A stretch of DNA of 9,028 bases, from contig QHNU01000129.1 in the NCBI GenBank assembly GCA_003218525.1, positions 9,001 through 18,028 of the forward strand. Reading direction: 5' to 3'. This document shows, in pieces, positions 1-5,761 of the stretch. The position numbers and the translations under genes are program-made. Within the stretch, counting starts at the first letter, position 1. The number at the start of each line of letters is the position of its first letter. The notes beneath the pieces are model-generated. The model saw only the letters and a program-made list of their open reading frames with translations, had not been told where the DNA came from and did no database searches. The DNA is from Verrucomicrobiota bacterium. Its GTDB lineage: Bacteria > Verrucomicrobiota > Verrucomicrobiia > Chthoniobacterales > UBA10450.

Positions 1-1
1 C

Positions 2-79
2 ATCTTCGCCAAGCTTAATGTAATTAGCCGGACCGAAGCAGTCGCTAACGCAACACGTCGGGGCCTGATTCAGCTCTAA
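2..79 (+). CDS. NarL/LuxR-type response regulator, C-terminal fragment (5' end outside window)
   Basis: Only the last 25 codons and a TAA stop (77-79) are inside the window. The peptide reads IFAKLNVISRTEAVANATRR then GLIQL. It matches the C-terminus of the complete regulator at 1141-1860 (IFAKLNVNSRAEAVANAAHR then ALIQL) at 20 of 25 positions. This is the end of the GerE/LuxR helix-turn-helix: the recognition helix finishes in the KLNV segment and the SRAEAV segment begins the last helix. By family, the complete protein would be a phosphorylation-controlled DNA-binding regulator. It runs on the + strand, so it converges on the - strand genes that follow. The partner kinase, if any, lies outside the window. 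Whether the gene is intact upstream cannot be seen. Confidence 0.85.
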   Translation: MFAKLNVISRTEAVANATRRGLIQL

Positions 80-104
80 GCAGCCGCTGGAGGCCACGCA
101 TCTT

Positions 105-124
105 GTCCGTCAAATCAGACGGAC
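105..124. other. Inverted repeat after the partial LuxR regulator gene
   Basis: GTCCGTC (105-111), loop AAATCA, GACGGAC (118-124) is a perfect 7-bp stem 25 nt after the stop codon at 79. The position fits a transcription terminator for the + strand regulator, but no T-run follows, so it may only be an RNA-end-protecting hairpin or an operator. Confidence 0.4.
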
Positions 125-200
125 TAGGCGGACGGGGCTCTGGCTAGTCCTATCGCGGACTTCGACGAGCAGGATGCTTGTCGTCCGACACAGGCTTGAC

Positions 201-294
201 CCCAAACCGAGTAGCGCCTGGTCGTTTCCGGCGGGAGTTTGGCAAAGTAAGTGAAATCGGGGCTGTTAGCGATGAGTAAAGACGCGCGGTTTCC
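201..294 (-). pseudogene. Decayed CheY-like receiver-domain fragment
   Basis: Reading the - strand from about 288 to 202 gives RASLLIANSPDFTYFAKLPP then ETTRRYSVW. This aligns with the N-terminal part of the intact receiver protein at 6827-7282 (ARILIIDDSRDFTYSAKRAL then ERTRRYSVW). At DNA level 264-201 matches 6911-6974 at 58 of 64 positions without gaps, including an exact 23-nt stretch (223-201 against 6952-6974). The paired acidic residues that hold the metal ion (DD in the intact protein) are A and N here. After the matching tryptophan the frame loses all similarity, so the phospho-acceptor half of the domain is missing. The surrounding 88-codon open frame (390-124) therefore looks like a remnant rather than a working gene. 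It could still be a very short expressed peptide, but nothing supports that. Confidence 0.7.
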
Positions 295-566
295 TTTCGG
301 CCTCTTCAACGGACGGCGAGAGAAATCTCCCAAGTCGTTACAAGTATAGGCAGCCGTTCGTAAAGTGTGGACGGCGCTAAGCAGCGTCATTCCATGATCA
401 AATACTTTGATGACCAGGTCGTCGAAGTATGAAAATCACGCGTGAAAAGCAGAATAGTTCCGTTGGGGTCACTGTCTCGCTCCAGTTAAAGAAATTCGAC
501 CTCATAGCTCGTTGACTGTTCTGCTAGAGGAGGTAAACGCCGCGATCAAGAAATCATCTCATCGGA
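295..566. other. Gene-poor stretch between receiver remnant and cupin-like gene
   Basis: No convincing gene is seen. The only notable structure is the inverted repeat at 402-430, listed separately. Short - strand frames exist (for example 505-398, 35 codons), but they have no recognisable product. The segment lies downstream of the cupin-like gene's stop codon and contains no clear T-rich terminator. Confidence 0.5.
402..430 (+). other. Thirteen-pair hairpin with a 3-nt loop
   Basis: Arms 402-414 (ATACTTTGATGAC) and 418-430 (GTCGTCGAAGTAT) pair at all 13 positions if two U.G wobbles are allowed, with loop CAG. The wobbles are G.U only in + strand RNA; in - strand RNA they become A.C mismatches. 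That favours a structured + strand transcript or a slightly decayed DNA palindrome. No T-run follows, so it is not a standard terminator. Confidence 0.45.
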
Positions 567-992
567 TTAATTCCCCCTGGGGCCAGTTACCTGCTCAACA
601 GCTGTTGCCTTCAATTCCAGAATCATCAGGTTCTTGGTGTGATCTGACTTGTTAGGCACATTGAAGTCGGTGTTTGCCGGAATCCAGGTCGTTCGCCAAG
701 CGGAAAAGGACGGATCTGTTTCGTTTGTTTCCGCCACCTGGTTTATTCTGTCCAGTAAGACGACAACTCGATCTCGCCCATCGCGCGGCGCCGACCATTC
801 AGTACCTTTCGGAATCGACGTGGTTGATACTCGAACCTGTTCGTTCTCAAAGATGTCCTTGTTTTTATCAGGGGCGCTCGAAATGACCGGCCCGTTGGGC
901 GACAGGTACAAATTTCCCCTTTCGCGCTCCTCTCGCAGGGCGTGTTGCGTCCGGAAACTCGCGATGATGTCGATGACATTGCGTCGTTTCAT
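567..992 (-). CDS. Small cupin-like beta-barrel protein, function unknown
   Basis: The product is a 141-residue soluble protein with no signal peptide or membrane segment. The core from about residue 48 onward has the strand pattern of a small cupin: FENEQVRVSTTSIPKGTEW, then RDRVVVLLDRI, then WRTTWIPANTDFNV and LMILELK. The usual HxH metal-binding pair is absent, so this is probably a degenerate, non-metal cupin, and no reaction can be assigned. The ATG at 992 is preferred. An in-frame TTG two codons upstream (998) is possible, and neither has a clear ribosome-binding site. The gene is last in a - strand run after the kinase and response regulator, separated from the regulator by 148 bp. It may be co-transcribed or have its own promoter. 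Confidence 0.75.
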   Translation of the reverse strand: MKRRNVIDIIASFRTQHALREERERGNLYLSPNGPVISSAPDKNKDIFENEQVRVSTTSIPKGTEWSAPRDGRDRVVVLLDRINQVAETNETDPSFSAWRTTWIPANTDFNVPNKSDHTKNLMILELKATAVEQVTGPRGN

Positions 993-1075
993 GCCCAATG
1001 CTAACGGCTGAATGTTCTTTGCGGCGAAGAAGCATTCGGGAGATTCTTCGCTCCCCCGTAAAGATCAATAACGAC

Positions 1076-1118
1076 TTCCTTCGGAGAGCGACGCCGACAG
1101 TAGCGGTATACGAAGGAA
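1076..1118. other. Inverted repeat between response regulator and cupin-like gene
   Basis: TTCCTTCG (1076-1083) and CGAAGGAA (1111-1118) form perfect 8-bp arms around a 27-nt spacer. It lies just after the response regulator stop on the - strand and before the cupin-like gene. It could help end the kinase-regulator transcript or act as a control site for the next gene. The spacer is long, so a simple terminator is unlikely. Confidence 0.35.
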
Positions 1119-1140
1119 CGGGGACACTGAGAACAAACGT

Positions 1141-1860
1141 CTATAGTTGGATAAGCGCGCGGTGCGCGGCGTTTGCTACAGCTTCGGCGCGGCTGTTGAC
1201 ATTGAGCTTGGCGAAGATGCTTTTCACGTGCGATTTGATGGTACCCGCACTAACAAAGAGCACCGAACCAATCTCCTTGTTGCTTTTCCCTTGAGCCATC
1301 AGTTTGAGTACATCGATTTCGCGCTCGCTCACGCTTCCGCCCCTGATCCGTTCTGCTAACTTGTTTGCCAAATGCACGGGAAGACAGGTCTCCCCAGCGT
1401 AGACACGGCGAATGGAATCAATCAGTGCCTCGCGAGGCACGTCCTTAAGCAGATAGCCTTTCGCCCCCGCCTGAATGGCTCGGTAAATGTCTTCGTCGCC
1501 ATCGAAGGTCGTGAGTACGATAATTCGCGTGTTCTCATCGTCAGCACGAATCTGTTTGATAACCCCGACACCATCGAGCTCGGGCATGCGCAGATCGAGT
1601 AGAATCACGTCAGGGCGCTGCTGTCTCCAAAGATCGACTGCTTCACGTCCGTTACTGGCTTCTCCGACGACTATCATGTCTGCTTCGAACCCGATCAACG
1701 AAACCAAGCCTTGGCGCAAGACGCTGTGATCGTCGGCAATAAGTATGCCGATACGAGGGTTTTTTGGTGTGTCCTTAACTTTCGGCGTTTTCTTCGCAGC
1801 AGACATTGGTTTCTTTCCAGGTTCCTTAGACTTCGTGGTCACTTTCTTTTTGGATGTCAC
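1141..1860 (-). CDS. NarL/FixJ-family response regulator with LuxR-type DNA-binding domain
   Basis: This 239-residue regulator has a Lys/Pro/Thr-rich N-terminal tail (1-35), a receiver domain (about 36-155) and a LuxR helix-turn-helix (about 175-235). Receiver residues are all present: acidic pair D43/D44, phospho-acceptor D89 in VILLDLRMP, T117 and K139 in GYLLKD. The HTH carries the typical SEREIDVLKLMAQGKSNKEI and GTIKSHV segments. Phosphorylation at D89 should release the HTH for promoter binding. It overlaps the upstream kinase gene by 35 nt from the GTG at 1860. An internal ATG at 1806 with GGAAAG just upstream is an alternative start, which would place it 19 nt after the kinase stop. 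The uniform basic tail argues mildly for the longer form. It is paralogous to the fragment at 2-79. Confidence 0.95.
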   Translation of the reverse strand: MTSKKKVTTKSKEPGKKPMSAAKKTPKVKDTPKNPRIGILIADDHSVLRQGLVSLIGFEADMIVVGEASNGREAVDLWRQQRPDVILLDLRMPELDGVGVIKQIRADDENTRIIVLTTFDGDEDIYRAIQAGAKGYLLKDVPREALIDSIRRVYAGETCLPVHLANKLAERIRGGSVSEREIDVLKLMAQGKSNKEIGSVLFVSAGTIKSHVKSIFAKLNVNSRAEAVANAAHRALIQL

Positions 1861-4219
1861 AACATCGATCCCCGTTAGAGGGCAATACCACAGTAATTTT
1901 TGTGCCCTTCCCGCGTGAGCTTGCGATTTTTAATTCGCCTCCCATTTGTTCAACCCGCTCCCGTATGCCAGCAAGGCCACGACCATCATGTCGATTTTGC
2001 GATTTGAACCCATCACCGTCGTCAGAGAATTCCAAACGCAGCTCCTTTGGATCGTATATTAATCGCGTTCCAAATTTGTGGGCGTGGGCATACTTGATCG
2101 TGTTGGCCAGAGTTTCCTGCCCAATGTGCAATAAATTTTCCTGCCAAACCGGCGGAAGCTGGTCCACCTTACCCTGAAGTTCGAAGGTTGGATGGAGCGC
2201 CGTTCCCACCGTGATGCTTTTGATCATGCCTTTGAGGGCGTTCCAAAAGTGTCCTCCTTTCAACGCTTCTGGACGCAACGCATGCACCGATCGCCGCGCT
2301 TCGCTCAAACTCTTGCGGGCCAATCCCCTTGCCCGCCTCAAGTGTTCGCCTACTTGCTTAGGACGACGATGCTCGATCGCTTTCTCAGCCGCTTCCAATT
2401 GCATAATCACGCCGGTGAAACCTTGCGCCAGCGTGTCGTGGATATCGCGCGCCATTCTATTTCGTTCTGCGAGCACGGCCGCCTGCTGGCTTTGCTCGGC
2501 AAATTGATCGAGTTGAACTGCAAACATCGCCTGGTGCGCGAGCGCTTGCGCTAATTCGACCTCCTTACGCCGATAGGGCGGCCGATCCCCATGACGAATG
2601 CCGATGAATCCCTTAACATGCCCGCCCACCAAGGTTGGAATTGCTAATAACTTCTTGGCTCCCTTTGACCTGAAATAATCGCGCCCAGCGCTGGAGACCC
2701 GCGGATCATGCTCTACGTCCTCGCAAACGACCGGCGCGCCTGTAAAAACAATTTCTTGAAGCACCTTATCCTCCTTCCACGATGAGGGATCCTTAATTAA
2801 TGGATGCTCCGGGTCAGTTGCCGCAAAATTTGCACCCTCGGCCGCAGCGCGCAAAACGAGCGAATCGTTCGGCTCGTCTAACAACCACAAAACCACGCTT
2901 TGCGCGTTCAAAAAGCGTCCGATCGTGCCGAGCATTTGGCCAATAAGGTTTTCCGGCGCTGGCGCGGTGGCCAAAATATCCAAGTTCTGCGTTAATGCCT
3001 CAACTTGTCCGCGAGCAACTTGCTCGGAAGCGCGCAACGCTTCTTCGGCGCACTTGTGTTCGGTCACGTCCATGGTTGTGCCAACATACTCAACGAGGTC
3101 ACCGGAAGCGTTAAGGACAGGGTGACCCACACTGTGTGCGTGCCTTATCGATCCATCCGGAAGAACAATTCGATAGTCGATCTCATAATCGGTCTTTGCA
3201 TTCCTGGCCTTACTAAACATTTCCAAAAGGGAGGGACGATCTTCAGGATGAATGCGCTCTCGAAACATTTCTACCGTCGGATTTTTTTCCCCAGGATCGA
3301 AGCCAAAGATTCGAAGGAGCTCCGGCGAGGCAACGGAAACTCCTGAGGAAACATTGGTTGCGAAACTGCCCATATGGCCAAGTCCCTGAGCCTCGCGTAA
3401 AGAGGCCTCGCTTCGCTGCAGTTTTGCTTCCGCTTGCTTCCGGTCCTCGATGTCGGTGACGGTCGCATACCACTTAACGACGTTTCCGTTCCCGTCGCGC
3501 AGCGGCACGGTGCGGTTCAGAAACCACCGATATTTCCCGTCGGCCTGCTTAAAGCGCGCTTCTACCTCAAGAGGTTCCCCAGCCGCCAAGGCCGCCTGCC
3601 AATTGCTCAGGACTCTGTCAAGGTCTTCGGGATGGGTTGTTTTCATCCAGCCCCAGCCCAGTATCTCTTCCCTGGAGCATCCTAGGTAATCCAGCCAACT
3701 TTGACTTACGAAATCAACAGAGCCGTCAGGTAGAGTGCTCACGACCGAAATCGGAATTGTTTCGAGAGTGATGCGAAGTTCCCTTTCGTTTTGCCGGATC
3801 CTTTCTTCCGCCTCCTTTGCTGCGGTGACGTCCATCACCGCTCCAACAAACTCGATTTCGTCCGACTTATCCCTTTCGTCATGACCTACGATGCGCACAT
3901 GTTTGACTGAGCCATCCGGCATCAACAATCGATGTTCAAAATCAAAATCCTTCCCATCCTGTGACGCGCGCTCGATTAATTGTCGAACGAACGCCTCGTC
4001 TTCTGGATGAGTTCGTTGGAGTATCAGTTCCACCGTGGGTTTAGTTGCTGGGTTGTAGGCAAAGATTCGAAAGGTTTCCTGCGTCCAGGAAATCCTTCCA
4101 CTGGACACAGCCCAGCCGAAACTGCCCGTGTGGCTCAGTCTTTGCGCTTCGGCTAAATAAGCCTCGCTCCTTCGCAACGACTCTTCAGCCCGTTTGCGCT
4201 GGGTGAAGTCGGTTTTCAT
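1826..4219 (-). CDS. PAS-PAS-PAS-GAF sensor histidine kinase, NarX/DegS-like (HisKA_3)
   Basis: This 797-residue kinase has no membrane segment, so it should sense in the cytoplasm. Domain order is three PAS domains (about 20-133, 143-260, 270-388) joined by short coiled linkers such as RKRAEESLRRSEA, a GAF domain (about 405-570), HisKA_3 dimerisation (about 583-650) and HATPase_c (about 690-780). The phosphorylated histidine is H594 in RNRMARDIHDTLAQG. ATP-binding boxes are visible as N706 in QETLANTIKYA, DDGDG at 733-737 and GRGLAGIRERV from 746. It should phosphorylate the overlapping regulator downstream. The PAS ligand is unknown; redox, oxygen or small molecules are all possible. The protein begins in what looks like an inter-PAS linker (MKTDFTQRKRAEE), and the frame stays open for 28 codons upstream, so an older N-terminal PAS may have been lost. 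The ATG at 4219 has only a weak AGAG upstream. Confidence 0.96.
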   Translation of the reverse strand: MKTDFTQRKRAEESLRRSEAYLAEAQRLSHTGSFGWAVSSGRISWTQETFRIFAYNPATKPTVELILQRTHPEDEAFVRQLIERASQDGKDFDFEHRLLMPDGSVKHVRIVGHDERDKSDEIEFVGAVMDVTAAKEAEERIRQNERELRITLETIPISVVSTLPDGSVDFVSQSWLDYLGCSREEILGWGWMKTTHPEDLDRVLSNWQAALAAGEPLEVEARFKQADGKYRWFLNRTVPLRDGNGNVVKWYATVTDIEDRKQAEAKLQRSEASLREAQGLGHMGSFATNVSSGVSVASPELLRIFGFDPGEKNPTVEMFRERIHPEDRPSLLEMFSKARNAKTDYEIDYRIVLPDGSIRHAHSVGHPVLNASGDLVEYVGTTMDVTEHKCAEEALRASEQVARGQVEALTQNLDILATAPAPENLIGQMLGTIGRFLNAQSVVLWLLDEPNDSLVLRAAAEGANFAATDPEHPLIKDPSSWKEDKVLQEIVFTGAPVVCEDVEHDPRVSSAGRDYFRSKGAKKLLAIPTLVGGHVKGFIGIRHGDRPPYRRKEVELAQALAHQAMFAVQLDQFAEQSQQAAVLAERNRMARDIHDTLAQGFTGVIMQLEAAEKAIEHRRPKQVGEHLRRARGLARKSLSEARRSVHALRPEALKGGHFWNALKGMIKSITVGTALHPTFELQGKVDQLPPVWQENLLHIGQETLANTIKYAHAHKFGTRLIYDPKELRLEFSDDGDGFKSQNRHDGRGLAGIRERVEQMGGELKIASSRGKGTKITVVLPSNGDRCCDIQKESDHEV

Positions 4220-4304
4220 GATAACAATTCTCTGGACGCCTGAGTTTAGCTCAGTGCTGAGTTGAAATGTACGAATCTCCCTCGGCGCTGCTACCTTTGT
4301 TTAC

Positions 4305-4337
4305 TCCCCCGAAAAGGGGATTGGAGAATCCTCCAAT
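4305..4337. promoter_or_regulatory. Two adjacent hairpins upstream of the kinase gene, possible diverged leader element
   Basis: TCCCC (4305-4309) pairs with GGGGA (4316-4320). Directly after it, ATTGGAG (4320-4326) and CTCCAAT (4331-4337) form a perfect 7-bp stem with a 4-nt loop. The order CCC, GGGAT, A-rich part, ATCC, CC resembles the leader element found four times at 5154-8807, but the spacing differs. It lies in the divergent region between the kinase (-) and the SRPBCC gene (+), so it could serve either side. Confidence 0.35.
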
Positions 4338-4393
4338 TGTTTCGTGGTGAGAAGCGGAGCCGCTCCTAGCGTTTTTGGCAAACGGCCAACAAA

Positions 4394-4570
4394 ATGAAGA
4401 TCAAACAAGGCGAAAACAATTTTCAGGGGGCGCTACGCAAGGTTTTTGGACGCCGCGGCCGCAGACGGGACCTCCTGTTCGCGTCCAACATTTCAGCGTT
4501 TAATTTCAGCGACGGATGGCGCCGCACGCTTTCGAGGCTGAAAGCGTGCGGTTCTGTTCTTAACACATAA
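4394..4570 (+). CDS. Possible 58-residue basic small protein
   Basis: An ATG at 4394 opens 58 codons ending at TAA 4568-4570, five bases before the SRPBCC start. The product (MKIKQGENNFQGALRKVFGR, then an Arg-rich run and a plain C-terminus) is strongly basic and not recognised. There is no ribosome-binding site before the ATG. The perfect hairpin at 4522-4551 lies within the frame, which argues that this stretch is an untranslated leader instead. It is recorded because the stop-to-start spacing is operon-like. Confidence 0.2.
   Translation: MKIKQGENNFQGALRKVFGRRGRRRDLLFASNISAFNFSDGWRRTLSRLKACGSVLNT
4522..4560 (+). terminator. Perfect 12-bp hairpin with T-rich tail, terminator or attenuator
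   Basis: CCGCACGCTTTC (4522-4533), loop GAGGCT, GAAAGCGTGCGG (4540-4551), then TTCTGTTCTT. The stem is perfect and the tail is T-rich on the + strand only. It ends about 25 nt before the SRPBCC start codon, which leaves little room for a promoter after it. A transcript of that gene probably reads through it, as in an attenuator. Alternatively it ends an unseen short transcript from the 4340-4520 region. Confidence 0.6.
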
Positions 4571-4575
4571 AGGCT

Positions 4576-4992
4576 ATGAGTGCAGCGCAAGGATCGATCG
4601 TCGTGAGGGCGCCGATCGGCAATGTCTACCGACAATGGCAACGAATTGAAGATTTCCCGAAATTCATACCTGCGCTAAAAGAGGTGCAAAAGCTGGATGT
4701 CGGCCATTTTTCGATTGTGGTTTCCTTGAATGGAAAGCGACATAAAGCGGTGTTCGAAATCATGCTGCAAGTGCCGGAGCGAAGGGTAGCCTGGCGAGCA
4801 CTGGCCGGTAGACATTCCGAACATTTCGTTTCGGGTGTCGTATCTTTCACTTCACAGCCCGATCAAAGCACGTGCGTGATCCTAAAGATATGCCCCGGCT
4901 TTGACGGCGCGGTCTCGCGTCGGATGCACAGCTACCTGCGCAACTTCAAAAGATTCATGGAGCACCCTGGGGTATTAGAACACCTCAACTGA
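4576..4992 (+). CDS. SRPBCC-fold protein (polyketide cyclase/COQ10-like family)
   Basis: The 138-residue product fits the START-like SRPBCC helix-grip fold, where a beta-sheet wraps a long C-terminal helix around a hydrophobic pocket. Supporting segments are SIVVRAPIGNVYRQWQRIED at the N-terminus, FPKFIPALKEVQKL, VAWRALAGRHSEHFVSGVV in the middle, and a C-terminal helix SRRMHSYLRNFKRFMEH. Length is normal for the family. Such proteins bind lipids, quinones or polyketide-like ligands; no ligand can be named here, and no catalytic residues stand out. The ATG at 4576 has AAGG shortly before it. It is alone on its strand, divergent from the kinase operon and upstream of the paralogous array. Control may involve the hairpin at 4522-4551. 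Confidence 0.85.
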   Translation: MSAAQGSIVVRAPIGNVYRQWQRIEDFPKFIPALKEVQKLDVGHFSIVVSLNGKRHKAVFEIMLQVPERRVAWRALAGRHSEHFVSGVVSFTSQPDQSTCVILKICPGFDGAVSRRMHSYLRNFKRFMEHPGVLEHLN

Positions 4993-5019
4993 GCCATTTG
5001 ACACTGCTGGATGGGCAAT

Positions 5020-5104
5020 CTCGAGCAACGATTCAATAGTCGGTCATTCTCCCGTCGCAAGGTCAGCAAAGCGCGCGTCATCTATGATGGTGCTCTGGCT
5101 AATG
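5020..5104. repeat. Array repeat A, copy 1 (upstream segment of unit 1)
   Basis: This non-coding segment is repeated at 7514-7596 with a few substitutions and short indels. The shared core includes CGTCGCAAGGTCAGCAAAGC. It marks the left edge of the duplicated unit, just after the SRPBCC stop. After 5104 copy 1 keeps about 50 nt leading to the leader hairpin that copy 2 has lost. Confidence 0.85.
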
Positions 5105-5153
5105 TAATTACGTAAGTTCAAACTCTACCTCGAACGAGGGAGCACGGAGCACC

Positions 5154-5187
5154 CCCACGTGGGATATTAGAAAATCCCTCAGGCGTG
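5154..5187 (+). promoter_or_regulatory. Leader element L0, upstream of the 122-residue ORF
   Basis: Dyad CCCACGTGGG (5154-5163), stem GGGAT/ATCCC (5161-5165 with 5174-5178, loop ATTAGAAA), then imperfect dyad CAGGCGTG (5180-5187). The first two share the GGG, so they cannot form at once. A further stem, GCGAC/GTCGC with loop ACCACC, follows at 5196-5211. The ATCCC end is 49 nt before the ATG at 5227, close to the spacing at the Gly-rich genes. Confidence 0.65.
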
Positions 5188-5226
5188 CAGTGGCGGCGAC
5201 ACCACCGTCGCTCATATCGTGAGATT

Positions 5227-5595
5227 ATGAAAAGGGATAGCTTACAGCGTCGAGGGATGCCGTTATCGCGGCAGTTCGTTGGGCCACCCAGTGATTGTCA
5301 CAATCTGCGCCTACACCGCGATCTTTTGTTGGATGAACGGGCCGCCGTTCCCGCGCGAAAGATTTTTGTAGTCAAGCAAACTAGATGGCTGCCGCCAACG
5401 CAGCTGACTACAGGCAAAAGAGTACAGCTGATTTTGGTCTTTGATAACCATCCCGACAGTCTTCGTTTGGTTTTTGACCACCCCGCCCCTTCACATGTCC
5501 ACCTTTCCAATCCGCAGCGCACGCCCTCATCGGTCGTCGCCCTTCTCTGGATTCTGGTCGTGGGTCTAATGGCAATGTTCTTGCCGCTCTATTGA
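5227..5595 (+). CDS. Uncharacterised 122-residue protein with C-terminal membrane helix
   Basis: No family is recognised. The N-terminal 85 residues are polar and basic (MKRDSLQRRGMPLSRQF at the start), with a beta-like patch RVQLILVFDNHPDSLRLVFD in the middle. The last 21 residues (SSVVALLWILVVGLMAMFLP then LY) form one hydrophobic helix, as in a tail-anchored or single-span membrane protein. The ATG at 5227 is chosen because the duplicate at 7652 starts at the same codon and the leader spacing matches. A GTG at 5185 lies inside the leader dyad and is less likely. The first 33 codons are repeated in unit 2, where a deletion has removed the rest. The two copies differ mostly at amino-acid-changing positions, so selection on this part is not strong. 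It precedes the first Gly-rich gene by about 165 bp. Confidence 0.6.
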   Translation: MKRDSLQRRGMPLSRQFVGPPSDCHNLRLHRDLLLDERAAVPARKIFVVKQTRWLPPTQLTTGKRVQLILVFDNHPDSLRLVFDHPAPSHVHLSNPQRTPSSVVALLWILVVGLMAMFLPLY

Positions 5596-5607
5596 GCTTC
5601 CGGTCAT

Positions 5608-5716
5608 TGAGTGCAAAAACGACCTTGAAGTTGTCGATCGATTGCTGCAGCGCCCTCGGGGCATCGGCAAGAGGGAGTACGGATCATCTCCCGCACGGGA
5701 TATTAGAAAATCCCCC
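5608..5716. repeat. Array repeat B, copy 1 (conserved leader block of Gly-rich gene 1)
   Basis: This 109-nt block is repeated at 7751-7858 with three substitutions in the body or loop, one further substitution and a single-base indel by my alignment. It includes a GGGAG/CTCCC pair (from AGAGGGAGTACGG and ATCTCCC) and the palindrome TCGATCGA at 5634-5641. It probably holds the promoter, but no clear -35/-10 pair is visible. Confidence 0.85.
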
Positions 5717-5746
5717 ACATGTGCAATGGCCGCGAAACGGAACCGT
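5690..5746 (+). promoter_or_regulatory. Leader element L1, upstream of Gly-rich gene 1
   Basis: Dyads in order: CCCGCACGGG (5690-5699); GGGAT/ATCCC (5697-5701 with 5710-5714); CACATGTG (5716-5723); ACGG-AA-CCGT (5737-5746). The ATCCC end is 48 nt before the ATG at 5762. The dyads vary between copies mainly in ways that keep pairing, as detailed in the findings. Confidence 0.7.
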
Positions 5747-5761
5747 AACGATCTTTTGAGT

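Noticed and set aside
649..1011. + strand open frame opposite the cupin-like gene (120 codons), and 868-1068 on the - strand
   Set aside because: They are shadows of the cupin-like frame with no domain features; the - strand frame at 567-992 has a coherent beta-barrel pattern.
5642..5761. Upstream in-frame extension of Gly-rich gene 1 (and 7750-7902 for gene 2)
   Set aside because: It would place non-signal sequence before the signal peptide and translate the leader dyads. The same frame is closed by TAG in copy 3.
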